Source: Ciona savignyi (taxonomy: Eukaryota > Chordata > Ascidiacea > Phlebobranchia > Cionidae). Taken from it: 64,000 nt of DNA. The notes under the pieces are model-generated. The model was given only the letters and a program-made list of their open reading frames with translations, ran no database searches and was not told the DNA's origin. The stretch is taken from contig CH000170.1 of the NCBI GenBank assembly GCA_000149265.1, positions 113,801-177,800 on the forward strand. Reading direction: 5' to 3'. A program made the translations under genes and the position numbers. Position 1 is the first letter of the stretch. Every line of letters starts with the position of its first letter. This document shows positions 1-10,595 of this stretch, in pieces.

Positions 1-271
1 AGAAATCAACTCAACGCACGTAACCATTAATATGTGGCAAGTGAACTTAACAGAAGCACGAAATAAATTTAAATTCTAACTTTACAATCGTAATAAAGTA
101 AAAAATGCTATAAATTGGTTTGATATAATATATTTTTAATTCCTGTGATAACGATTATTAACGCTGTTTAAATGTAACCAAACAGTAATACGAAGTGTAT
201 TAGTTTTATTTATAACTTCTGAGACGTGACAATCATTCGCGAGTATAATCGTTGTTTCGCTACCAACTATC
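1..271 (+). repeat. Spacer upstream of 5S, repeated before every 5S copy
   Basis: AT-rich spacer with no open reading frame of note. The same sequence recurs near 6780-6930, 7670-7990 and 12350-12626, so it is part of the array unit. The last 35 bp, with TCGCGAGTATAA and a GC-rich stretch, are conserved before each 5S copy and probably carry the upstream 5S promoter. Confidence 0.7.
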
Positions 272-390
272 GCCTACGACCATACCAGGTTGAGAACGCC
301 CCATCTCGTCCGATCTGGGAAGTTAAGCAACGTCGGGCCCGGTTAGTACTTGGATGGGTGACCGCCTGGGAATACCGGGTGTTGTAGGCG
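272..390 (+). rRNA. 5S rRNA: 5S ribosomal RNA, copy A
   Basis: A full-length 5S rRNA gene of about 119 nt. It begins GCCTACGACCATACC and ends GTTGTAGGC, so the two ends pair as helix I. The internal promoter is present: box A around AAGCAACGTCGGG and box C around TTGGATGGGTGACC. A T-rich run follows directly, as expected for RNA polymerase III termination. About 28 bp upstream a TATAA-like stretch (243-247) is shared with the other copies and may be an upstream promoter element. This is the most canonical of the three copies and the best candidate for an active gene. Confidence 0.95.
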
Positions 391-1880
391 TTTTATTATT
401 GCCAATCCGCAATCCAGTTTATTTTCTAATAATTAAACGATTTATTAAATTTTAACATTAATTTCATAATTTTTTTTTAATATTCGCGGTTGTTTTTTCG
501 TTGCATTGCAATTTAACGTGTAATTTGCTAGATATATCGTAAAATAACTTTAAGCATCTTTATTATTACCGAACATCTTTATTCTGATGAAGAAAGGAAA
601 ATTTATAAATTGTTTTGTTAAACGACTTTCTACCGATTTGATATTTTGTACAATGTCAACAACCGACATTGTGAAGCAGACCAACCAAATATTCATATAA
701 AATTATAAGGAAAATATGAATTCTCGACAAGCATTAGTAATAAGCACCCTGCGACGTAGATTAACTTCATTGTCTGACTTCCGTTTCCCAAGGTCACGCA
801 ACATAATGACGTCATAATTACCGTGACGTAATCACCGGTGAAGTACTTATATCATTACTTAAGTTTTATCGCGAATGAAACGTCTAGTTTTCTAAGATTT
901 TGAAATTTTAAAACTTCCAGTGTAATTTACATACACAATTTCCCTTAAGCAAACAAACATTTTCAATATTCTGGAAAGGTTTAGTTACCATAATAAATAA
1001 AAGATGTTTAACAAAAATCCATTAGAAATTATTGTGTTATTCGTAATTTGGCGGGCGCGAAACGCGATTGTTTAAATTAACGCGATTTATTTGTCAGTTG
1101 AAAACATGTGTTTGTTCGTTCACTCTCGCTACGCGTGTCAACGATTGGAACCCCGGAAAACATTCCGATATTACGATTATTTGATTAACTTCGTCATGTT
1201 TTATTGCGATATTAGATAAACAATAAGTTTAAAAAGGTTGATTTATTATGGTATCCTAATAGTAATAGTTGAATAGATATCTTTCTCAAAACATTTAAAA
1301 GAATCCTGATTTATTCTATTTGAATAAGGACCGATGGATGCTTATGTACATTTCAAGAGAAAGCAATTTACCATCTAATACCACCATGACACCAACACAC
1401 AATTGTTTCCTTTCTAAATTTATTATTGCTTACTACGGTGAAGTTGTTTGTCCGATAAAACATCTACTATAAGTAGTATCTAAACTTATTATTAAAAATG
1501 TCCCCAGTATGTGTCGATTCTTTCTATTTATTTTCTTCACTCGGTGTTTTCACACCACTTTAACCTGAGATTTAATATCAATATCTACTGCGTCAAATAT
1601 GATAAAAAAAACCATAGTGTTTATGAAGTAAATTGTGTGGTTTGCCATTGCTGAAATTACAAAGCAATATTTTTCTCTATTATGTAAAGAATGGATTGCA
1701 AGAAAACGACTTTTTACCGATTTGATATTTTGTACAATGTCAACAACCAACATTGTGAATTAAACAGACCAACCAAATATTCAAATAAAATTATTAGGAG
1801 AATATTAATTCCCGACAAGCACTGGTAATAAGCACCTTGCGAGGTCGATTAACTTGATTGTCTGACTTCCGTTTCCCATC
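391..1880. repeat. Array spacer with internal repeats
   Basis: AT-rich spacer between 5S copy A and Zic-r.b copy 1, with no supported gene. It contains a first copy of a block (about 719-1400) that recurs at 1990-2610, 2640-2960, 8330-8800 and partly at 13070-13510. The block carries GTTCACTCTCGCTACGCG-type sequence, CRE-like TGACGTCATAA and TGACGTAATC sites, and the spliced-leader-like 16-mer at 1313-1328. Confidence 0.7.
1313..1328 (+). other. Spliced-leader-like 16-mer, copy 1
   Basis: ATTCTATTTGAATAAG matches, as far as I recall, the 16-nt spliced leader trans-spliced onto many Ciona mRNAs. The next bases are GACC, not a GT donor, so this is not a working SL RNA gene in itself. Identical 16-mers occur at 2587, 2879 and 8749, in copies of the same repeated segment. 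Confidence 0.5.
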
Positions 1881-2586
1881 ACAAGCTTGGTTTAATGTTA
1901 ATATTGACTTGTCACACCATTAATGTTTTGACAATTTCAACAATATTTTAATTTAAAACTATTTAATAAAATAATTGAGAAAATATGATTCCACGACAAG
2001 CACTGATAATAACCAACTTGTGACGTCGATTAACTTCATTGTATGACTTCCGTTTCCCAAGGTCACGCGACCTAATTATGTCATAATTACCGTGACGTAA
2101 TCACCGGTGACGAGTTTATATCATTCCTTAGGTATTATCGCGAATGAAGAGTCTAGTTTTCTAAGAATTTGGAATTTAGAAATTTTCGGTGTAATTTTCA
2201 TACACATTTTCCTTTAAGCAAAGACATTTTTCAACATTCTGGAAGGATTTATTTACCATAATAAATAAAACAAGTTTAACTAAAATCCATTAGAAATTAT
2301 ATTGTTATTCGTAATTTGGAAAATGGGTGCGAAAACGATTGTTTAAATTAACGCAATTTATTTGTCAGTTGAAATCATTTGTTTGTTCGTTCACTCTCGC
2401 TACGTGTGTCCATGATTGGAACCCCGGGAAACATTCCAATATTACGATTATTTGATGATCTTCGTCGTATTTTATTGCGATATTAGAAAAACAATAATTT
2501 GAAAAAGATTGATTTATGATGGTATAAGACTAGTAATAGTTATTTGAATAGATAATTATTCAAAACATTTATAAGAATCCTGATTT

Positions 2587-2602
2587 ATTCTATTTGAATA
2601 AG
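2587..2602 (+). other. Spliced-leader-like 16-mer, copy 2
   Basis: Exact repeat of the 16-mer at 1313, again followed by GACC with no GT donor. It lies between the arms of the long inverted repeat at 1881-4366. Confidence 0.5.
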
Positions 2603-2878
2603 GACCTAAGGATACTTATATACAAGTTGGTGGCGATTGTTTAAATTAACGCGATTATATTTGGTCAGTTGAAGTCATTTGGTTTGTTCGTTCACTCTCG
2701 CTACGCGAGTCCACGATTGAAACCCCGGGAAACATTCCGATATTACGATTATTTGATTAACTTTCTCCCGCTTAATGCGATATAAACAATAATTTTAAAA
2801 ACGTTGATTTATGATGGTATCATACTAGTAATAGTTGAATAGAAAATTTCGCTTAAACATCTATAAGAATCCTGATTT

Positions 2879-2894
2879 ATTCTATTTGAATAAG
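2879..2894 (+). other. Spliced-leader-like 16-mer, copy 3
   Basis: Exact repeat of the 16-mer at 1313, followed by GACC. It sits about 290 bp after copy 2 because the surrounding block is locally duplicated. Confidence 0.5.
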
Positions 2895-4404
2895 GACCTA
2901 TGAATGCTTATATTTATTTCAAGAGAAAGTAGTTTACCATCTAATACAACCTTGACACCAACACACAATTTATCCTCTTTAAAATTATTAATGTTTACTA
3001 CGATGGCGTTGTTTGTCGGATATGATAGCTACGTTAAGGAGTCTGCTCCAAACTTACATCACTTATAACGGATATTATTTAAAAGGTTTCCAATATCTGT
3101 CGATGCATTCTATTTATTTTCTCACTCGGTGTTTTCACAGCACTTTAACCCGAGATTTAATATCTTCTGCGTCAAAATATCATAATTAAACATAGTCGTC
3201 GTGAGGTAAATATTGTTGTTTGCCATTGCTGAAATAACAAAAAAATATTCTTCTCTATTAGGTAAAGTATGGATTGCAAGAATTCATAGAATTTTTTATA
3301 ATTTCCCTTCCCTTTGCCTATTTTAATGATGCAGACTTGACAATATTTAAACAATGATATTCATTAATTGGCTTTATGACGCCACATGACCTAATGACGT
3401 GATGGTATGACGCAGCATGATTAGTTGCAGACAAAGGTCTGATGGGAACAAAGGACGGTAAACCCCTCGACCACCATAATCGAACATTCAACAACCGATT
3501 TGGTCTGATAATATTTTGTATTTATTATTTCGTACATTACGTAACATCGCAATAAAACATGACGGAGTTCGTCAAATAATTGTAATATCGGAATGTTTCC
3601 CGGGGTTCCAATCGTGGACACGCGTAGCGAAAGTAAACGAACAAACAAATGACTTCAACTGACAAATAAATGGTGTTAATTTAAACAATACTTTGTGTGC
3701 TAACAAAATATGAATAACAACTTTTAAATTCACATTAGCCATGTTTTATTTTTGAAAAAACTGGAAAATATTCAATTAATTTTATGAATATTTAAAGAGG
3801 AAATATTGGAAACAGGAAAACAAAATTCTTTCACTGAAATTGATAATCCATATTTAAACGTCGGTAGAGTTTGAATAACATATATTTGCTAGAAAAGTAA
3901 ATCTCGTTTTTACTGACAATTCAAACCGATATTTATTATCTAAGTTTACTGTACAAAACATACAACCGAGGAAATTCTATGATTATTCCTTTAAAGAGTT
4001 GGAAATGTTGATTAAAAAAATACGAGGAATGTATAAATATCCACTTTTAGTTTAAGATATTTTGATGGTTTAAAAGATAACTAAAAAAATATACAATCGA
4101 AATTTCTAAAAATCGTTAACATCGTTATAGGTACGCCATTGTGATAACGTCACGGTAATTATGACGTAATTACGTCGCGTGACCTTGGGAAACGGAAGTA
4201 AAACAATGAAGTTAATCTACGTTGCAAGGTGCTTATTACCAGTGCTTGGTGGGAATTAATATTTTCTCAATTATATTATTGAATAGTTTTAAATTAAAAT
4301 GATTTTGAAATTGTAAAAAACATAATTCGTGTGACAAATCAATGTTAACATTAAACCGAGCTTATGATATAATTAATAAAAATATATAACACCAGGTTCA
4401 GTCT

Positions 4405-4810
4405 AAAAATGTATATTAGTGACAAAAACAGATCGAAATGTTATTTTCCAAGTGTTAAAGTCGATGGTGAAAAGTTATATTTTGGCAGATCGTAGTGCAA
4501 GTGCAAATATTCCCCGAGATGCTACGTGTAAACGTGGACTGTCATGCAGTGCAAGTGTCGAATGTCAACTCCAAGTCCTCACGCGTGGCAAAAGTGTGGG
4601 GGTAATTATCGTCCTGGAGCAAACAACGGGCGACAATGGTGTTTGGGTGCATGGGAAAGCGACGGGCGATCGGAAGTCAAATAAATGATGAGATAAAGAA
4701 GATAATTAAGTCATTGTGTCAGGAAAGGAAGGCGTAGCACGCGACGGCTACAAATAGTGAAGTCCTCTCAGCAGCAAGTCATCATTCGACTTTAGACAGC
4801 AATCAATATC
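4405..4810 (+). promoter_or_regulatory. Conserved Zic-r.b promoter and 5' leader, copy 1
   Basis: About 400 bp that is nearly identical to 10190-10595 before copy 2, while the sequence further upstream diverges. A TATA-like TACAAATA lies at 4749-4756, 55 bp before the start codon, so the untranslated leader should be short. A reading frame crosses the block (4419-4688), but a one-base length difference in a G run breaks that frame between copies, so I read the block as regulatory. Zic-r.b is known to respond to early maternal and FGF inputs; I did not assign specific factor sites. Confidence 0.6.
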
Positions 4811-5980
4811 ATGTACAGTGCATTGAGCGATAGACCTTATGCTGCTTACGACCCAAGAGCCAGTCTCACAGCTCAAACCTCATTCCTTCAAGCGCATCAA
4901 CATTCCATCGATTCCAAACCATTGCAGTTAAACAGCGTTCCAAGTGCTGCGTATTATGCTGGGTATGGAATGATTCCACATTTCCCTCAAAGCTTACATC
5001 TCGCTACTGGACTGCACAATCCGGTGGAGAATCGTCAGCCGGTGCACGACCTCTTCGACTCTCTCGCATCCAGTCGCTTGCAAGTGGATGAACCCGAAAC
5101 ATGGCGGACGATCTTGTGATGTCATATTCCACGATATGCATGACTTGGTAAACCACGTGACACGAGATCACGTGGGTGGAATGGATCAGACCGACCACAC
5201 TTGTTACTGGGAAGATTGTTCGAGGAAACGCAAATGTTTCAAAGCCAAGTACAAGTTGGTCAATCACATTCGAGTTCACACTGGAGAGAAACCTTTTCTC
5301 TGTCCTTATCCCGATTGTGGTAAAATGTTCGGTCGAAGCGAAAATTTGAAGATTCATCAAAGAACTCATACAGGTAAGATCCTTGATTTAGTGTATCAGA
5401 CTTGAATATTATTTGTGTATTAGGCAGGGATGATTATCAAGATGTATCATAGTTAATATTAATTCTTATGACAGGTGAACGACCTTTCCCTTGCAAATTC
5501 CCCGGTTGCGAAAGAAGATTCGCGAATAGTTCCGACCGTAAGAAGCACAGCTACATGCACAACACAGAGAAACTCTACACGTGCAAGTATGAAGGCTGCG
5601 ATCGAAGCTACACTCATCCGAGCTCATTACGTAAGCACATACGTATGCACGAATCCAATGGTGACTTCATCACTTCGTCACAATCACCAACAACAGAAGA
5701 CGTGACCGACTGCAATCCCTTGCGAGGGGAATTAACTCCTCGAATGACGTCATCGCCTATTAATACGTCACCTCAATGTGACGTCACAGACAATTCCAGC
5801 CCCATGTTCTTGTTCCACGAAAGGAATCTTCCACAAGTTCCACCAACAGAACCTCAGTACGAACCGACCAACCAACCTTACTACAACGATTATTACTACC
5901 AAGAAGCCGCCAACGCAGCCCACTATAAACCAACTTATACCAACGTTCCTTTCCAATTACCGCAACCATTTGTCGCATGA
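4811..5980 (+). pseudogene. Zic-r.b: Zic-r.b copy 1, frameshifted in exon 1
   Basis: Zic-family zinc-finger transcription factor gene. Zic-r.b (ZicL) is known as an ascidian regulator of notochord, muscle and neural fate. Exons are 4811-5373 and 5475-5980, with a GTAAGA donor and a 101-bp intron that interrupts finger 3/4 linker THTGERPF. Compared with copy 2 there is one extra G at 5048 (GTGCACGACC against GTGCACACC). The start-codon frame therefore stops at 5117-5119 after 102 residues, before any zinc finger. The correct frame reopens and all five C2H2 fingers are otherwise intact through the stop at 5978-5980. An AATAAA lies at 5996-6001. Translation from the Met at 5088 could give a product lacking the N-terminus and the first Cys of finger 1. 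A sequencing or assembly error is the main alternative to a true pseudogene. Confidence 0.85.
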
Positions 5981-7991
5981 TCCATTCATATTATTAATAA
6001 ATGTTGAGATATATATTAGTTATTCGTCACGAGTCAAAGAAAGTGTTTATTTACATCTTATTCCTACCGATTAGTCTGATGGGGTATTGCGACGTCTTTC
6101 AACCGAAACGTTACATATTCGAAACTGGTCGTTAGCTGGTCAGCTGCTAGTCAGTGTCCTTGGGAAAGGTACTTAACGAAAATTGCCTGAATACAGCAAA
6201 TTAATGGTTTCTACTAAATTTAAGGACTGTTAGAATTATACTCTGCAATAATATTTTTTTCGTGTTCGCCCGTAATCATCTAACGAGTCATTAAATCGGA
6301 AGAAAAACTTTTAGATATTGTAGATAGATAATATAAAATAAAAATTTTAAAACCAAAAATTTGGGGTTTGACCCTGTGGGAATAACACTCATCATTGAGT
6401 ATATTTTTTAACATCTTTCGTAAGTGAACTAATATCAAACAAAATAAAATCAAAACTGAGCAATAGAGGATTGTCAATTTTTTTAATTACTTATACTACA
6501 AAATTTTGGAAATATTTTTCATCAAACGCATCCGTCCAAATTCATTTAAAGGGACTTATAAAATTGGAATGAAAATTTTATATGTGGTATCTAACAGTAC
6601 GTCGCAATAATTTGTGTTGATAAGTTCTCTTTCGCTTTTACCTTGTGCGGTTATTAACGTATCTGGGTAAAGTTCATTATTGTGAAATGTTTTTAGTTTA
6701 ATTTAAGTTCACACGCCCTTTTTTCATGTGATTCTAACAAAATATATAAAACTTCGGAATGTAACACGGAAACCTATACAATCAAACAATCAACACAAAC
6801 ACGATAATCCCAAAATCAACTGAACCCAAGGAACCAGAAATATGCGGCAAGTGAACTTAACAGAAGCACGATAGAAATCTATTTAAATGATAACTTTACA
6901 ATCGTAATAAAGTAAAAAATGACGGTGGGCGCGAGGTAATCTAAAGATTGCCTGCGTGTTAACCCCCTTGGTTTTCCTATTCACTGGGATAAACATGAAT
7001 ATCCTATCCTATTCTAACCTCGTGTCCAAAGGTGGGTTAGAAATAAGTTATTAGAATTACTTGTAGACATAATGATTTTATAAGTTTCTATGCTAAATGC
7101 TTTAATATATTTATGAATCCATTTTGTAAATTGGGACTTACTTTTAAATCCGTGTTTTTAAATAATTTAAAAGGGGTAGAATTATTTTTTTCGTGTTCGT
7201 CCATAATCATCTAAAAGAAGTCATTAAATCGGAAGAAAACTTTTAGATATGCTGGTAGATGGATAACATAAAATATATATGTCAAAACCTTAAATTTGGG
7301 GCTCTTTAACATCTTTCGTAAGTGAACTAAGATCAAACGAAAGAAAATCAAAACTAAGCAATAGAGGTGATCAATTTTTTTAATTACTAATACAACAACA
7401 TTTTGAAAATAATTTTTATCAAACGCATCCGTCCGAAATCATATTAAGGGACTTATAAAATTGGAATAAAACTACTAGATGTGGTATTCAACATTGCGTC
7501 GCAATCATTCGCGATTATAAGTGCTCTTTTGCTTTCATCATGTGCGATTATTATCGTATCTGGGCAAACTTTATTATTGTGAAGTGTATAGTTTAATTTA
7601 ACTTTACACACCTTTTTCATGTTATTCTAACAGAATATATAAAACTCCGGAATGTAACATGAAAACATAAACAATCAACACAAACACGATAATCCAGAAA
7701 TCAACTCAACGCAAGGAAGGAATTAGAAATATGTGGCAAATAAACTGAACAGAAGCGCGATAGAAATCTATTTAAATTCTAACTTTACAATCGTATAATA
7801 AATTAAAGAAATGCTATAAATTGGTGTGTTATAACGAATATCCTTTTATTTCTTGTTATTATGATTATTATTGCTCTTTGTGCAAAATGTAACCAAACAG
7901 TAATACTACGTTTACCACTTCGAAAGTGTTTGATGCTTGCATTACGTCACAATTATTCGCGAGTATAAGCGCTGTTTGGCAACTAATTATA
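5981..7991. repeat. Array spacer between Zic-r.b copy 1 and 5S copy B
   Basis: AT-rich spacer with no supported gene. A segment with CGTGTTCG.CC.TAATCATCTA is present twice (about 6260 and 7190) and again near 12070, and the 5S-upstream segment is also present twice (about 6780 and 7670). This suggests that an internal duplication lengthened this spacer. A SINE tail fragment lies at about 6928-7020. Confidence 0.65.
6928..7020 (+). mobile_element. SINE tail fragment
   Basis: Tail half of the dispersed SINE: GGTGGGCGCGAGGTAATCT, GTTAACCCCCTTGGTTTTCC, then ATAAACATGAATATCC and a TATCC-repeat end. The tRNA-like head is missing. It interrupts array spacer sequence that is uninterrupted elsewhere. 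Confidence 0.75.
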
Positions 7992-8109
7992 GCCTAAGAC
8001 CATACCACGTTTAGAACACCCCACCTCGTCCGATCTGAGAAGTTAAGCAACGTCGGGCCCGTTTAGTACTTGGATGGGTGACCGTCTGGGAATACCGGGT
8101 GTTGTAGGC
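7992..8109 (+). rRNA. 5S rRNA: 5S ribosomal RNA, copy B (diverged)
   Basis: Full-length 5S rRNA-like gene with several substitutions relative to copies A and C: CCTAAGAC for CCTACGAC, TTTAG for TTGAG, GATCTGAGAAG for GATCTGGGAAG, CGTTTAG for CGGTTAG and ACCGTCTG for ACCGCCTG. The ends still pair apart from the changed base, and box A and box C are recognisable. A T run follows. It may be a weakly functional variant or a decaying copy. Confidence 0.85.
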
Positions 8110-8221
8110 ATTTTATTGCTGATCCGCAATCCAGTTTTGTTTTAAATAATCAAACACTTTATCACTTCACGCACATTTTAAAATTAATTTCACCATTTTA
8201 TTTCGTTAACTCATATTCGCG

Positions 8222-8269
8222 GTTTCTGATAGATGCAGTTTCTGATAGATGCAGTTTCTGATAGATGCA
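8222..8269. repeat. Three copies of a 16-bp tandem repeat
   Basis: GTTTCTGATAGATGCA is repeated three times head to tail in the spacer just after 5S copy B. Confidence 0.9.
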
Positions 8270-8748
8270 GTTTAACATTTTCTAGATCTATCAGAAATAA
8301 CTTTAAGCTTTTTTTTGTTAAAATTACCGTGACGTAATCACTGGTAACGTATTTATTTTCATACACATTTTCCTTCAAGCAAACACATTTTTCAATATTC
8401 TGGAAGGATTTCTTTACAATAATAAATAGAATGAGTTTAACTAAAATCCAGTAGAAATTATTTTGTTATTCGTAATTTGGCACGTGGGTGCGAAACGCGA
8501 TTGTTTAAATTAACGCGATTTATTTGTCAGTTGGAGTCGTTTGTTTGTTCGTTCACTCTCGCTATACGCGTGTCCATGATTGGAACACCGGGAAACATTC
8601 GGATATTACAATTATTTAATGAACTTCGTCATGCTTTATTGCGATATTAGAAAAACAATAATTTTAAAAAGATTTATTTATGATGGTATTAGACCAGTAA
8701 TAGTTAAATAGATAATTACGCTCAAAACATTTATAAGAATCCTGATTT

Positions 8749-8764
8749 ATTCTATTTGAATAAG
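8749..8764 (+). other. Spliced-leader-like 16-mer, copy 4
   Basis: Exact repeat of the 16-mer at 1313 in the second array unit, again followed by GACC instead of a GT donor. Confidence 0.5.
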
Positions 8765-10189
8765 GACCTAAGGATGCTGGTATACATTTCAAGAGAAAGT
8801 AATTGCGCACCTAATACAACCTTGACACCAACACACAATTTGTCCCTATTAAAATTATTATTGTTTACTAAGGTCCCAGTATGTGTTGATTCATTCGATT
8901 TATATTCTCACTCGGTGTTTACACACCACTTTACACGAGATTTAATATCAATATGTTCTGCGTCAAGTATGATACGTAAACATAGTCTTAGTGGGGTAAA
9001 TTGTGTGGTTTGCAATTGCTAAAATCACAAAACAATATTCTTTTCTAATACGTAAAATATGGATTGCAAGAATTCATAGAAATTTCAATAATTTACTTCC
9101 CGTCGCTAATTCTAATGATGCAGACTTGACAATATTTAAACAATGGTATGCATTAATCAGCTATATGACGTCACATAACCTAATGACGTGTAAGTAGGAC
9201 GCAGCATGATTGGCTGCAGACAAAGGTCTGAGAAGAACAAAGGACGGAAAACGCCTCGACCACCATAATCGAACATTCAACAACCGATTTGGTCTGATCA
9301 TATTTTGTATTTATTATTTGGCAAATTACCTAATATCGCAAGAAAGCAGGAGAAAGTTCATAAAATAATGGTAATATCGGAATGTTTCCCGTGGTTCCAA
9401 TCGTGGACACGCGTAGCGAAAGTGAACGAACAAACAAATGACTTCAACTGACAAACAAATGGTGTTAATTTAAACAATCGCTTTATCTGCTAACGAAATA
9501 CGAATAACAACTTTTGAATTCACATTAGCCGTGTTTTATTTTTTGAAAAACCGAAATATTTAATTAATTTTATGAATATTTAAATATGAAATATTGGTAA
9601 CAGGTAAACAAAATTCTTTCACTGAAATTGATAATCTATTTAAACGTTGGTAGAGTTTGCATAACATATATTTGCTAGAAAACTAAATCTCGTTTTTACT
9701 GACAATTCAAACCGACATTTATTATCATGAGTTTACTGTACAATCCATACAACGAGAAATTCTATGTGAACACTCCAGTAAAAAAGGAAATGTTGCTTTG
9801 AAAATACGGCGAATGACAAAGAATTTACGTTTTGTTTAAAATAACTTGTTGTTTAAAAAAAAACTATACAAAAATCGAATGGAATCGAATTCCTAAAATT
9901 CGTAAACGTTGGTATAAGTACGCCATCATGATAACGTCGCGGTAATTAATGACGTAATTGGGTCGCTTGAATTTGGGAAACGGAAATAAAACAATTAATT
10001 TTATCGACGTTTCAAAGTGCTTATTATCAGTGCTTGTCGAGATTCATATTTTCTCAATTATTTTACTAAATAGTTTTAAATTAAAATATTGTTGAAATTG
10101 TAAAAACATTAATGGTGTGACAAATAAATGTTAACATTAAACCGAGTTTATGATATATTTAATAAAAATATATAACACCAGGTTCAGTC

Positions 10190-10595
10190 TAAAAATTATA
10201 TTAGTGACAAAAACGGATCCAAATGTTATTTTCCAAATGCTAAAATGGATGTTGGAAAGTTGTATCTTGGCAGATCGTAGTGCAAGTGCAAATAATCCCC
10301 GAGATGCTACGTGTAAACGTGGACTGTCATGCAGTGCAAGTGTCGAATGTCAACTCCAAGTCCTCACGCGTGGCAAAAGTGTGGGGGGTAATTATCGTCC
10401 TGGAGCAAACAACGGGCGACAATGGTGTTTGGGTGCATGGGAAAGCGACGGGCGATCGGAAGTCAAATAAATGAAGAGATAAAGAAGATAATTAAGTCAT
10501 TGTGCCAGGAAAGGAAGGCGTAGCACGCGACGGCTACAAATAGTAAGTCCTCTCAGCAGCAAGTCATCATTCGACTTTAGACAGCAATCAATATC
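10190..10595 (+). promoter_or_regulatory. Conserved Zic-r.b promoter and 5' leader, copy 2
   Basis: Near-identical to the block before copy 1, including TATA-like TACAAATA at 10535-10542, 54 bp before the start codon. It differs by scattered substitutions and small indels, one of them in a G run near 10382. Confidence 0.6.

Larger units (their letters stand above)
1881..4366. mobile_element. Long inverted-repeat element upstream of Zic-r.b copy 1
   Basis: The arm at about 1881-2118 is closely matched by the reverse complement of about 4130-4366. Both arms carry the same order of features: a GGTTTAATGTTAA-type outer end, GCACTGGTAATAAGCACC, CGTTTCCCAAGGTCACGCG and a GTGACGTAATC-type site. A second inverted block links 2340-2450 with 3585-3690. 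No transposase reading frame is visible between the arms, so if this is a transposon it is non-autonomous. The right arm alone recurs before Zic-r.b copy 2 (about 9915-10150). Confidence 0.55.
8110..10189. repeat. Array spacer between 5S copy B and Zic-r.b copy 2
   Basis: No supported gene. A shorter version of the copy 1 spacer. It has one direct block (about 8330-8800), the spliced-leader-like 16-mer at 8749-8764, an inverted block at 9375-9480 and the right inverted-repeat arm at about 9915-10150. Confidence 0.65.

Noticed and set aside
4419-4688. 89-codon frame upstream of Zic-r.b copy 1, with a counterpart before copy 2
   Set aside because: The frame is shifted by an indel in a G run between the copies, so it is not conserved as protein. 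It lies in the promoter block.
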